This document shows, in pieces, positions 51,401 to 57,336 of a DNA stretch of 64,000 nucleotides. The notes beneath the pieces are model-generated. The model was not told the DNA's origin and ran no database searches. It saw nothing but the letters and a program-made list of their open reading frames with translations. The stretch covers positions 7,585,971-7,649,970 of the forward strand of contig NC_069105.1 of NCBI RefSeq assembly GCF_947172395.1, written 5' to 3'. The DNA comes from Bicyclus anynana. Its lineage: Eukaryota > Arthropoda > Insecta > Lepidoptera > Nymphalidae. The number at the start of each line of letters is the position of its first letter. The first letter of the stretch is position 1. Both the position numbers and the translations under genes were made by a program.

Positions 51401-52091
51401 CATAATTTGTTAAAATTACCAGTATGCCAAGATTCAAAAAACCTGCAACTTGATGTAGGGGAAGTTTTGAAATGTATAGAGAAACATTTACTCTGGAGTT
51501 AAGTTAGATGTGAACACCTTAATATGCGCTGGACCTTAATAACCGCTCTCCATGACTCGCTCCACGAATGTGCTAGGAGAGCCACTCTACGGGAGGAATG
51601 GCGACGGATAATACCATGTGGTGTGGTGGCAAGCCGGATAGTGAGGCTTGCCACCACACTCAAATGACGACTGTTAAGAGTGTAACAACAAAGAACATAT
51701 TGAAGGTATCTGATAATAATAGTCTCATAAAAAGAAGAGAGATCTCTCGGCTGGCAGCACTGGAAATATGGGTGACATTTACAATTGGGTTACAAGAAAA
51801 ATGTTTATTTACGCATTACAACGAAAACTACAGTTTCAGGGTCTAATAAATCACAATTGAAAACAAGACGAAGTTTTTAATAAGCCACGAAACAGTGACT
51901 CATTAGCAAATAAAAGCCATCAAGGTTACACCAGCAGCCTAGATACAAACAAATTATAGAAACAATGTTAGCAGATATTTTATTAAATTAGAATTAAAAC
52001 ACTTGTAAAAATAATCACGTATTTTACATAGTATTTCAGCAACTTACCTAGAGAGATGTTTCAATAATTGGTTTTTAATTATGGTCACCAT
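20642..52091 (-). CDS. Bltp3: BLTP3-family bridge-like lipid transfer protein (UHRF1BP1/SHIP164 homologue), complete 28-exon gene
   Basis: Family knowledge: BLTP3A/BLTP3B are rod-shaped chorein-type lipid transfer proteins that carry glycerolipids along a hydrophobic groove and act on endosomal/lysosomal membranes. Seen here: 28 minus-strand exons with GT-AG junctions whose phases all agree, giving about 1252 residues (human members are about 1440-1460). Diagnostic pieces are MVTIIKNQLLKHLSR followed by YTKNLSPEQISL at the N-terminus, WTKLKTVPIVL, MDIRTEAIMPK joined to IVLEAGSEHISQQRDRPKEL, RRGFTSLVTSIDSAL, SSIPWDEFQ joined to NKFSMRARAW, and LIENVKLHLVEDRP before a C-terminal coiled coil. 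Introns hold SINEs, MITEs and LINE pieces; the largest (exon 23 to 24) is 5.9 kb. Exon coordinates are given in the five exon-group entries. The gene diverges from hemingway. The very C-terminus and the UTRs are uncertain. The likely fly orthologue is CG34126 (recalled, not searched). Confidence 0.95.
21958..22081. mobile_element. GC-rich 124-bp MITE in the intron between exons 26 and 27
   Basis: The ends TACACGAGCGGCAGCC and GCCGCTCGTGTA are inverted, with about 32-bp arms (CTACCGACGACTGC inside). It is much more GC-rich than its surroundings. Confidence 0.75.
22493..22745. repeat. 125-bp tandem duplication in the intron between exons 25 and 26
   Basis: 22493-22621 and 22622-22745 share TAGCTACTGT, GAGGAGTTCC, TCCTTCGTCTTCAT, CCAGACCCCTAATGA and CATCTAGGTGGAAAGTTC. 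They lie about 70 bp upstream of the exon 26 acceptor and contain no exon sequence. Confidence 0.8.
22719..22791. repeat. Perfect long hairpin in the same intron
   Basis: CGACACGAATAATTCACAAA then GCCCAAACT is followed, after a loop of a few bases, by its exact inverse (AGTTTGGGCTTTGTGAATTA ...). The arms are about 30 bp, overlapping the end of the second tandem copy. Confidence 0.85.
23154..33635 (-). CDS. Bltp3: BLTP3 exons 18-25: conserved C-terminal half (residues 719-1103)
   Basis: Exon 18 is 33460-33635, exon 19 32802-32938, exon 20 32182-32322, exon 21 31736-31907, exon 22 31310-31424, exon 23 30215-30349, exon 24 24240-24374 and exon 25 23154-23297. Exon 18 has QLNHYQLLFLLRQMERISEL, a family landmark. 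Exon 21 uses phase 1 to give GFSSMRRGFTSLVTSIDSAL and SSDSDRYVVVGL; the other frames hit stops. Exon 22 ends at a GTAAAT donor after CKRRDV, because reading on gives a stop and exon 23 starts in phase 0 with ISTCTWRLNN. Exon 23 ends SSIPWDEFQ, and exon 24, 5.9 kb away, starts NKFSMRARAW. Exon 25 is GEPYGLAPYVELLEARIREL, then FIEDEVLFPPMPLE. A near copy of exon 21 lies just past its donor. Confidence 0.93.
23866..24195 (-). mobile_element. LINE 3' end with reverse transcriptase C-terminus
   Basis: On the minus strand a short frame, TLSNVLKKHLLSRGYYTIDE then FLNDKGAWRPL and a stop, is followed by a 3' UTR containing GTCAACTGACGTGTCAAAAG and ending in AATAAATGAAT. This is the standard 3' end of a lepidopteran Jockey-like LINE. 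It lies in the BLTP3 intron between exons 24 and 25. A shorter piece of the same 3' UTR is at about 12780-12880. Confidence 0.75.
24741..25001. mobile_element. MITE copy 1 of a pair, intron 23
   Basis: The inverted ends carry CGCTCAGGGATTGCG then TTTCTGACACCTGTCAATG. The interior has TATTTAAATATCTTTTATTA. A second copy in the opposite orientation is at 27058-27318. Confidence 0.8.
25424..25494. repeat. Short inverted repeat (21-bp arms)
   Basis: ATTCCAGTCAGTAAAATGGC pairs with GCCATTTTATTGACTGGAAT around a loop of about 25 bp. It is a probable miniature element in intron 23. Confidence 0.7.
25515..25665 (+). pseudogene. LINE reverse transcriptase C-terminal remnant
   Basis: The frame RWSDKIRTRLDSTIYDALQT followed by ATDRNK resembles the end of LINE endonuclease-RT proteins (typically DKIR, DALQ and ATDR-KW patterns). 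It is short, with a frame change near the end. It lies in the intron between exons 23 and 24. Confidence 0.6.
27058..27318. mobile_element. MITE copy 2, inverted relative to copy 1
   Basis: It has the same ends (CCGGCCGCTCAGAGATTGCG and TTTCTGACACCTGTCAAT) and an interior that is the inverse of 24741-25001. The pair could form an intramolecular duplex in the BLTP3 pre-mRNA. Confidence 0.8.
29330..30216 (-). repeat. Three copies of the BLTP3 exon 23 donor-side intron, one interrupted by a LINE
   Basis: Matching blocks lie at about 29330-29535, 29876-30033 and 30033-30216, sharing CACAATAAAC, GTGTAGTGTTTGTTGAGATA and the AGAAAGCATTGA stretch that abuts the exon 23 donor. The first two copies keep a GTAAAC- or GTATAT-type donor-like site on the minus strand, but only the third is joined to exon sequence. 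A 5'-truncated LINE lies between copies 1 and 2. Confidence 0.8.
29536..29868 (+). mobile_element. 5'-truncated LINE: C-terminal tail of a Jockey/CR1-like reverse transcriptase protein
   Basis: The open frame to TAG at 29741-29743 reads KCKLYVPNFINGYGKRRLEY, then VPTIFNDLPDAVKNLL and HKRKLKNYFL, the usual C-terminal end of Jockey/CR1-type ORF2 proteins. An AT-rich tail follows to about 29868. It interrupts the duplicated donor-side repeat of BLTP3 exon 23. The clade is inferred from the motif pattern only. Confidence 0.75.
30524..30720. mobile_element. MITE with 31-bp perfect terminal inverted repeats
   Basis: TTTATTTATTTTGCTATTAT then CCGCGAAAAAC occurs at the left and exactly inverted at the right. 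The interior shares GTCCGACAAAATACTCTCTA and CGTACGTTTCACC with 54010-54194. It lies in the BLTP3 intron between exons 22 and 23. The short open frames on both strands are by-products. Confidence 0.85.
31617..31883 (-). repeat. 108-bp duplicate of BLTP3 exon 21 placed just past its donor
   Basis: Intronic 31617-31724 matches exonic 31776-31883 at a constant offset of 159 bp with about five differences, all C/T on the plus strand. Three would change amino acids (Ile to Val, Asp to Asn, Val to Met). On the minus strand the copy starts 12 nt after the real GTGAGA donor. Reading through the donor meets TGA at once, so the copy is not translated by simple read-through. Confidence 0.9.
32968..33092 (-). 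mobile_element. SINE family A, tail part only
   Basis: Contains TCAGAATGACAGGGGTTAGG and CAATGCGGATTGGCAGACTT; the tRNA-like head is missing. It lies in the intron between exons 18 and 19. Confidence 0.8.
34115..37963 (-). CDS. Bltp3: BLTP3 exons 13-17: central segment (residues 475-718)
   Basis: Exon 13 is 37828-37963, exon 14 36831-37006, exon 15 36238-36352, exon 16 35174-35308 and exon 17 34115-34284. Exon 14 reads VPAPKLYVQLSPVRISVDVA, then MDIRTEAIMPK. Exon 15 must start at the CAG acceptor before 36352, because only that frame gives IVLEAGSEHISQQRDRPKEL and keeps phase 0 after exon 14. The nearby TAG acceptor before 36345 would shift the frame. Exon 15 ends in one base (A) that with exon 16's AT forms Asn617; exon 16/17 repeats the same phase (Asn662). 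Exon 16 is a Ser-rich linker ending FLLHAD, and exon 17 has LWRENRAVWCARVEPLWADF. Exons 13 and 15 both have duplicated acceptor edges upstream, described separately. Confidence 0.92.
34765..34995 (+). pseudogene. Decayed LINE reverse transcriptase palm-domain fragment
   Basis: Frames shift, but the RT order is visible: FCDLSKAFDH (motif A region), a VNGKQS segment, then a degraded version of the GVPQGSILGP motif and FIIYVNDL. Several stops and frame changes rule out function. It lies in the BLTP3 intron between exons 16 and 17. Confidence 0.7.
35445..35652 (+). mobile_element. Decayed RTE-type LINE 3' end
   Basis: Degraded coding pieces (GRVNGRWG, VLEW, PRTGK) are followed by AAAAGTCTACGTCCAACAGTGG and a GATGATGATGATG tail. 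It lies in the BLTP3 intron between exons 15 and 16. Confidence 0.65.
36331..36620 (-). repeat. Tandem duplication of the BLTP3 exon 15 acceptor edge
   Basis: Copy 1 (36331-36465) includes the first 22 nt of exon 15 and its CAG acceptor. Copy 2 (36466-36620) repeats it with small gaps and about 20 extra bases. The copy 2 acceptor would read IVLEAGSEGPLCGTYDL and then stop, so it is probably silent or a decoy. The plus-strand open frame here is a by-product of this repeat. Confidence 0.85.
37605..37795 (+). mobile_element. Decayed SINE family B
   Basis: Landmarks GGCAAAAACATACCGCCTAG, GATTCAGCGTTCTGGTGCGA and CTTCCATCTTAAATTGCATC remain. It lies in sequence flanking exon 13 of BLTP3. Confidence 0.65.
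37942..38248 (-). repeat. Three tandem copies of the BLTP3 exon 13 acceptor edge
   Basis: Units are 37942-38046, 38047-38148 and 38149-38248 (100-105 bp). Each holds the first 22 nt of exon 13, the acceptor (CACTTAG on the minus strand) and adjacent intron. Only the unit at 37942 continues into the full exon. Reading from either upstream acceptor in exon phase hits TAA after 12 codons, so mis-splicing to those copies would truncate the protein. Confidence 0.9.
39014..44562 (-). CDS. Bltp3: BLTP3 exons 6-12: early repeating beta-groove segment (residues 181-474)
   Basis: Exon 6 is 44436-44562, exon 7 42880-43040, exon 8 41794-41944, exon 9 41236-41362, exon 10 40333-40438, exon 11 39773-39890 and exon 12 39014-39105. 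Split codons rejoin cleanly (Asp223 at 6/7, Leu327 at 8/9, Arg369 at 9/10, Ala444 at 11/12). Exon 6 begins ELEWQSARIEAKALG and exon 8 IEEPREQIQSRP. Exon 9 has SMQADLFPYHKASNDRRHWR, a motif I associate with this family (an H-rich W/R stretch after a short beta strand). Exon 11 is a low-complexity Ala/Pro/Asn/Thr linker, and its donor lies beside a GAT/ATC microsatellite. Exon 12 is ILQQLGKLMTTCLILRIDDF. The segment is less conserved than the N-terminus, but frame continuity makes it firm. Confidence 0.9.
39413..39772. repeat. 360-bp GAT/ATC microsatellite abutting the exon 11 donor
   Basis: It is a nearly continuous GATGAT run with GAC, GTG and AATG interruptions. The exon 11 donor (CAAG/GTATCATC on the minus strand) is at its right border. 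The long low-complexity frames on both strands (poly-Met, poly-Ile, poly-His) are artefacts of it. Confidence 0.95.
41977..42287 (+). mobile_element. tRNA-derived SINE family A, full length
   Basis: Head GCCGTGAAAGCCCAGTGGAT, B-box GTTCGAATCCGGTCC, body to GCCGAATATGGGTTGATGAC. It lies just upstream (in transcript sense) of exon 8's acceptor. Confidence 0.9.
43160..43240 (+). mobile_element. SINE family A head only
   Basis: tRNA-like part TAGCCGTGCTAGCCCAGTGG to GAATCCGGTCCGGGGCATGC; the body is absent. Confidence 0.8.
43300..43738 (+). repeat. Dispersed repeat family E (TGACGTCA-bearing)
   Basis: Runs from GGCTAGTTAACACTTTG through TGACGTCACAAAATGGACGA and CAGCGTTTTTGACGTTTAG to GATATGAGTCAACTACCC. 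Other copies: 32420-32767 (+), 42363-42606 (+, truncated) and 15236-15777 (-, itself interrupted near 15440-15550). It has no inverted ends and no coding frame; the class is unknown. Confidence 0.75.
44045..44430 (-). repeat. Dispersed repeat family D (RTE 3' UTR type), two pieces
   Basis: Contains CGACTTCGTCCGCGTGGAAT, TTTTTCCGGGATAAAAAGTA, CAGTAG-CGAGGCGTGAAAGA type text and ATAATATTAGTAGGAT. The second half is repeated (44235-44430). Other copies: 34465-34690 and 49645-49830. Orientation is inferred from the AT-rich end and is uncertain. Confidence 0.65.
45056..45357 (-). mobile_element. tRNA-derived SINE family A
   Basis: Full-length copy between exons 5 and 6 of BLTP3, with the same order of landmarks as the 59925 copy. 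Confidence 0.85.
45828..52091 (-). CDS. Bltp3: BLTP3 exons 1-5: N-terminal chorein-type lipid-transfer segment (residues 1-180)
   Basis: Exon 1 is 52048-52091 (ATG at 52091, donor GTAAGT). Exon 2 is 50750-50951, exon 3 47342-47452, exon 4 46780-46857 and exon 5 45828-45932. The start is chosen because MVTIIKNQLLKHLS plus the split Arg15 joins to YTKNLSPEQISLSALRG, the conserved opening of this family. Exon 2 carries GELQDLTLDEDLLTDLLELP and ends in WTKLKTVPIVL. Exon 3 continues NLDEVSIALEVCEEPRT. Exon 4 is VIDGISVAVNQVQIDFK and exon 5 is ISRVTVESRTPDGRKGDLRL. Alternating hydrophobic beta strands fit the groove-forming chorein fold. Exons 3-5 each begin and end in phase 0. Intron 1 is 1.1 kb and holds a long palindrome. 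Confidence 0.95.
45950..46105 (-). mobile_element. SINE family A, truncated
   Basis: Only the tail half is present (TCAAAATGAGAGGGGTTAGG to CAGGTTTCCTCGCGATG). Confidence 0.8.
46450..46738 (-). mobile_element. tRNA-derived SINE family A
   Basis: Near full-length copy ending in the tRNA-like head (CACTGGGCTATCACGGCTC on the plus strand), about 40 bp from the exon 4 donor. Confidence 0.85.
47135..47296. mobile_element. 162-bp palindromic MITE with internal repeats
   Basis: The ends TAACACGTTCGCTGCGG and CGCAGCGAACGTGTTA are inverted. Inside, ACGAGGTCGATTGACCTCGT, itself nearly palindromic, recurs three times about 47-50 bp apart, joined by ACGTCTAGCG and CACGAGTTACGGG. It is inserted in a LINE-type 3' UTR piece upstream of exon 3's donor. 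Confidence 0.8.
49870..50275 (-). repeat. Unassigned moderately GC-rich repeat
   Basis: The minus-strand part GATGTTACGTGCTTACAAAA then TCACCGCAAAA and CTCCACTGAGCGC is shared with 8262-8362. The other end (CCTCGGACCTCGGCTTAGAG) is shared with 10945-10985. The 113-codon open frame on the minus strand has no recognisable protein. Confidence 0.55.
50445..50560 (-). mobile_element. SINE family B fragment
   Basis: TTAGCCCTTGACTACAAAAT and GGATGAAAATCCACACCC remain. Confidence 0.7.
51010..51070. repeat. Palindrome plus partial repeat in BLTP3 intron 1
   Basis: AATAATTAGGGCTTTATTAT is followed by its inverse around TTTACT, and AATTATTAGGGCTTTATTAT is then repeated once more. It lies 60 bp upstream of the exon 2 acceptor. 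Confidence 0.75.
51545..51665 (+). other. Possible transposon-derived coding remnant ending in a hairpin
   Basis: The frame reads LHDSLHECARRATLREEWRR, then IIPCGVVASRIVRLATTLK and a stop, resembling the end of a LINE protein, but I cannot assign it. The last part forms a hairpin (TGTGGTGGCAAGCC ... GGCTTGCCACCACA). It lies in BLTP3 intron 1. Confidence 0.35.
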
Positions 52092-53232
52092 ATTAGAGAG
52101 CACTAAAGCACCTTTATCTAATTATTATCAGAGAATTTTAACGAAAAATCATTATTTTATCCATAAATTTTCGCAGCCCATTCAAGAATTAATTTTCTTT
52201 CTTCGTCTATGAATGAATGGTGAATGAGGTATGAAGTGATATCCGAATTAAACGTCAAATGGAGTATTGACCATAGAGCATGAGCGGTATTGAATGAATA
52301 TTGACATGATATTGACTGATACTGAGGTTAATAAAGTTAATAACCAATCAAATCAAAAAACATGAAAAAAAATAAAAATATAATAAAATATCCAGCCATT
52401 TCGTTCATTCAAAGTATTCGAGCCGCACACTTAATAAAGAAAGAAACAGAAATAATTATTTTTAGTCTGTCGCATTAAGTTTTTCTCTATGGTCTTTCGT
52501 CTCCGTCTGTTATATCCACTGTGGGTGGCGGGCAATTTGTAATATTTGGTTGTTATTGTTACTTGTTGTTATTGTATTTTATTGATTTTTCATAAATTGT
52601 TCATCCAGATGCACAATAAAAGAAACTTTATTGTAACAAATACAAGAGGAGAGTTATTATAAATCTGGCCGCATATGACGGACTTGCGCAACTTGTAAGA
52701 TTCTAAAAAAACAAATATTATTTGTCACACATGTATGTCAGTTTTATTTACATGTTTTTCGAGTATTCCTTTAATAATTTGTATCACCAATGTCTCTAAT
52801 TTTATATATTTGCTTATAGATAGATTAATTCTTTTGCATTACCTATAATTAACTATAGCATATTACTTGCATTACGGTATTATACCTAGTAGGTAGATAA
52901 CTTTAAAAAATATTCAATTCAATTTAGTGTTCTTTAGAGGCACATTGTTAGTAGTAAGTAAGGTTTTTATTTTAAGTTATCGCAATTTTTGAGAGGTATT
53001 TTAATGTAAACCAAATAAACTACTAGATATCCACGCAAACATGTGAAAAGAATTCGACCTATATTTAGGTCAATTGGTTTTACTCACAAATTTATATCTA
53101 AAGCTAAGGCACATTCAGGCCCAAAAAGCCATAAAGTTACTGTTAATCTATTTTACTAAGTAGCTACATATTATATTATGTTTGTATTTTAGCTGCAGGA
53201 GCAAATTTATTTCTTAAAGCACGCTTATCGCA
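52092..53232. promoter_or_regulatory. Divergent promoter / 5' UTR region between BLTP3 and hemingway
   Basis: The two start codons are 1.14 kb apart on opposite strands and no coding frame lies between them. A likely acceptor (TTTTAGCTGCAG, ending 53198) precedes the hemingway ATG, so its 5' UTR is probably spliced and its first non-coding exon lies further left, perhaps near the less AT-rich stretch 52490-52530. No TATA box can be assigned with confidence. The head-to-head layout suggests shared control but does not prove it. Confidence 0.5.
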
Positions 53233-55762
53233 ATGGCACTAAACGAGAGCAAAGTAGAGAATATGAGAGAATACATAGACACTAGCTACTCTTCTGGCGA
53301 TGGAATGAAATATAAACAGTTTTACCAGGAGGAGAATAATAATGAGATAGATGAAATCACAAAGGACTTCTCAGAGATGGGCTGTATTGTGGACGCAGTG
53401 AAAAGACCTCCAAATATATGTATTGAGACTTGTGTTTACGAAGAACCTGAATCTGTTAATGATAATGAAAGGTAAGAAAGTATATTGAAGTATTATTTTT
53501 ATGGGAATTGGGAGAATTTGGTAATTTTAGTTGTACAGCATAACAAATTTATATACAAAGCAGGAAGCAAGCAAAGCTCAAGCTAGATGTTTGTAATAAA
53601 TCAGTTTACCACATAGATATGGACCTCTTGTACAGATGTGGACACTGACAGTGAGGCTAGTGCACAAACTCCAAGTCGCTTATAAGCTTATACTACATCC
53701 TTTATTGATGAGTACTATTTACCAACAAAGTAATTAGAAATGAAGGTAGAAAACGCATGTACTTTCATAACTTATTTATTTTAATTATGTATGGTTTGTT
53801 TATAAAATATATTAACCATATCTAATTGTTCTAAGTTTATTAATCAAATTTATTTACATTAATTAAAAAAATAAATCAAGAATATACTGGAGTTTTATCC
53901 GGTTTAAGCTTTTCTTTCTTCCAAGATATTGTCAGTAATATAGTATTTGGTATACATTTTAATCAATATTGGATAGAAGCAGGCGTTAATTTCCGGAACT
54001 TCATCATGATTATATAATGATTTATTTATTTTGCTATCATCCGCGAAAAGTCAACGAACCCATGCAACAACGTCACCCAGGTCCGACAAAATACTCTCTA
54101 CGTACGTTTCACCCCGAAACCGGAGCATACTCAGGAGATGTTGACTCTACAACGTGCTATTGCAATTGCAAAATAAATTAATCATTATATAAGTATACAT
54201 TTTCATTAAACAAATTAAAAATGAGGGTATAAATCGTTAGTCATTTCACACTTAATAATAATAATTAAAAAATTTCTTTGTTGGCAAACAGTACTCATCA
54301 AGAAAGGCTGTATAGCTATAATGTATATGTATTTTGTCTTCGCAGATCTCACAATGATGATGAGGTACACTATTCAGATGAGTTTGAGGAGGAAGACCTG
54401 AGTGACATAGAGTTAGAAAAGCCACAAATCAAAGCTCTAAGCAGCAGTAACAGTAAGGCACAGATTGATAAGTCGTTGTCCAAATCTACAGTCAAATTGT
54501 CAAAGAGCCAGTCATGTATGTCACGGGTTAGTCAAAAACAGGGCTCTGTTAGTGGAAGGTCTACAGATTATGGGTAAGAATTCTCTTTTATTTTTAGTAA
54601 AATGATGAAAATTAGGTTAACTCACAGACTCTTGGTAACTAAAGTACCGAACCGAAGAGATAATTTTGGGATTTACTCAAACACTAACTAAGTCTAAGGG
54701 AACTTTCATGCTGTTAAGTATCTCCACCAAGTACCTACATATGCCTGAAATATAGGTGGGTTGGTATATACCTACTTAACCAGCACTTCAGATAAAGGTA
54801 CTTAAACTTAAGGTGGGTTAGTGAATAGCTATAAACTGTGCATTTGAAAATTTGACGATTTGTGTATCCAAATTTACAAAATAGATCTCGCAACTCTCGA
54901 GCTTAGCACCATGGGCACCTTTTCCAAAGGGTATCCTTCTGATGAACAACATAGACTAGTTGAGTCCTTTATAACCCAGAGTTCAGGGTCCTCAGGTCCT
55001 ATTGTAAATATAGGAAACGTTTATTAGGTAGGTACTTGGGGTTTTCTCCTACTTATTATATTATATCTGATTTCTTTCCCTGGGTTTTGCAAGATTTAGC
55101 GAAATTACCCCCTAAAGTGTTAGATCAGATAGCACAGTTGCCATAAGACGTTCATAGTACGTTCTATTATCGTCAATCGCGGCAAACTTTCAAGAGAGAA
55201 ACGAACTGTCACCGTACCCATGAAAAACAATATAGTCGCCTAATATCAAGGTGTCGCCAGTAGGTACAATCGCAGAACTACTGTGCTGTTTCGCGGTTTT
55301 TGGATAACCACAATGAATGTTATCGTGTGTGACTTTGCTATTTTTTTTTGTAAAGAAAAGAAACGTTCTTGCAATTTTGCTCTTTTTGCTGTTTATTAAA
55401 ACGTATTTTTATATTTTGCTTGAAACGCTAGCAATCGTGTTATCTCGTCGAAACACTGCTGATGATCTATCAATCTAAGGGTAGGTTTCCCTAAACTTAC
55501 AGTTGCTTGAAAATATATAATTATAAAACTCCAGGTCGGTGTCAGTGCCGTCCACTCGGCGCGTGAACATGTCGTTCACCAACGAACGGTTGCGCGAGAT
55601 CGAGAGGCACAACCACATCTTGCTGAACAAGATTCTGTGCGCGCGCAACTCGCGCAAGTCCTCCATACCGCCGCGCGACGAGCGCAAGAAGCCGCCGCCG
55701 CCCGCCGCCGTGCAGAGGCGGACTATGCAGAGGAAGATTGACCACGACAATATGGTGAGTTA

Positions 55763-55809
<47 letters not shown>

Positions 55810-55926
55810 GATCCTGCGCAAGTCCTCCATACCGCCGCGCGACGAGCGCAGGCAGCCGCCGCCCCCCGCCGCCGTGCAGAGGCGGACCATGCAGAGGAAG
55901 ATTGACCACGACAATATGGTGAGTTA

Positions 55927-55961
<35 letters not shown>

Positions 55962-57263
55962 GATCCTGCGCAAGTCCTCCATACCGCCGCGCGACGAGCG
56001 CAAGAAGCCGCTGCCGCCCGCCGCCGTACAGAGGCGGACCATGCAGAGGAAGATTGACCACGACAATATGGTGAGTTACTTCATCATCATCATCATCAGA
56101 GCCTGCGCAAGTACTCCATACCGCCGCGCGACGAGCGCAAGAAGCCGCCACCGCCCGCCGCCGTGCAGAGGCGGACCATGCAGAGGAAGATTGACCACGA
56201 CAATATGGTGAGTTAGTTCATCATCATCATCTTCATCATCATCATCATCAGATCCTGCGCAAGTCCTCCATACCGCCGCGCGACGAGCGCAAGAAGCCGC
56301 CGCCGCCCGCCGCCGTGCAGAGGCGGACCATGCAGAGGAAGATTGACCACGACAATATGGTGAGTTACTTCATCATCATCATCCTCACAATCATCATCAT
56401 GATTATCAGAAGAATGTGCCACCCGCTAATTGGCGTATCTATAGGATTATTTGATAGGGGGGGGCCTAGCCCCGACATTAAGTCTATTAATAGTACCATA
56501 ATAGAATGCCATATGGGTAGCCCACAATCGTATAGGTCCATTCTTGGGTGAGCGCGGCCCACCAGGAACCCCCCCCCCCCTCTATATACTATAAACGCCT
56601 ATGCAGCCGCTCCTATCTATTACCTTGCTTAACTACGTGGTTGAGGATTCCTTTTACCGTCATCATAACTGTCAGTTAATGGATGTCCAGTGCTTAAGGA
56701 GGACTCGTTAAGCTATCGATAGCTTTGGATTGCTATGGTATTCGATCAGGCATATAACTTTCTTATGAGATCTTGGGTTGCCAAGGCCCACCAAGGCTCA
56801 GACACAGGAAACATATTATGTACAAGTAGCTCAGAAGTAGGTAGGCTGTAGCCCAGATATGACATCTGTCTTCGATTCAGAGGGCCTAGGTTCGAATATA
56901 ATCCGGGGCATGCACCTCCAACTTTTTAGTTAGGTATAGGTATGCAAGAAAATAAATATCACGTGTCTCAAACGTTGAAGGAAAAAACTTCCTGGGGATA
57001 CCTGCATACTTACCTGAGATTTTTTTTAATTCTTTACGTGTGTGAAGTTTTGTAGGGGCCTGCGTGGTGGACTATTAGCCTAATCTTTCTCATTCTGAGA
57101 GGAGGCTTGCCTCAATAGGGGGCCGGATAGGTTGTCAATGACTGTTTATAAGTTAATAGGTACCTACCACCTAAATATTTTCAAAATTGTGCGTTGTCTT
57201 TTCCAGATCCTATTGAAGAAGATCCAGCGCGCCAAATCGTCGGCATACAGCCTCCGCCGTTGA
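53233..57263 (+). CDS. hmw: hemingway/CFAP97-family (KIAA1430 domain) cilium or sperm-flagellum protein, 4 coding exons
   Basis: Exon 1 is 53233-53471, exon 2 54346-54573, exon 3 55535-55754 and exon 4 57207-57263 (TGA). Split codons rejoin as Arg80 and Gly156, giving about 247 residues. Residues 1-155 are acidic and Ser-rich (for example DEFEEEDLSDIELE) and probably disordered. Residues 167-247 match the KIAA1430/Hmw_CFAP97 pattern: NMSFTNERLREIERHNHIL, a basic Pro-rich linker, QRRTMQRKIDHDNM, then ILLKKIQRAKSSAYSLRR at the stop. Family knowledge: fly hemingway and vertebrate CFAP97 are linked to sperm tails and cilia. AATAAA at 57309-57314 is a likely poly(A) signal. Exon 3 has four extra tandem partial copies in the next intron. 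A Helitron- or retrogene-type copy is unlikely because the introns are intact. Confidence 0.9.
54010..54194. mobile_element. Second copy of the TTTATTTATTTTGCTAT MITE, in hemingway intron 1
   Basis: It has the same left end and interior as 30524-30720; the right end is partly decayed (GCAAAATAAATTA). The flanking TATATAATGAT may extend the inverted repeat. Confidence 0.75.
55811..56359 (+). repeat. hmw: Four tandem 108-nt exon cassettes copied from hemingway exon 3
   Basis: Units are 55811-55918, 55963-56070, 56100-56207 and 56252-56359. Each copies the 3' part of exon 3, is open for exactly 36 codons, begins after a TCATCAG acceptor-like site and ends ATG/GTGAGT like the parent exon. Each unit differs from the last by only about 2-3 substitutions and none has an indel, whereas the TCA microsatellite spacers vary (56, 44, 29 and 44 nt). 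In frame they would encode ILRKSSIPPRDER, a Pro-rich linker, then QRRTMQRKIDHDNM. Unit 1 has RRQPPPP, unit 2 KKPLPP and unit 3 starts SLRKYS. The spacers are too short for ordinary introns between neighbouring units, so use of one unit, or of non-adjacent units, is more plausible than all four together. Confidence 0.9.
56848..57135 (+). mobile_element. tRNA-derived SINE family A in hemingway intron 3
   Basis: Decayed copy: GTAGCCCAGATATGACATCT, GGTTCGAATATAATCC, ATATCACGTGTCTC and the tail near 57130. Confidence 0.8.
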
Positions 57264-57308
57264 TACAGATGCCGCGTCCGGCGAGCGGGCGCATGCTCCT
57301 ATTTGTTA

Positions 57309-57314
57309 AATAAA
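57309..57314 (+). terminator. hmw: Poly(A) signal of hemingway
   Basis: AATAAA lies 46 nt after the TGA stop, in a short 3' UTR, and is followed by a T-rich stretch. The next sequence (from about 57337) is a SINE piece. Confidence 0.65.
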
Positions 57315-57336
57315 TTTTATATTGCTATTACATGTG

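Noticed and set aside
55924..56422. Minus-strand frames with poly-Asp/poly-Met runs
   Set aside because: Antisense reading of the hemingway cassettes and TCA microsatellites.
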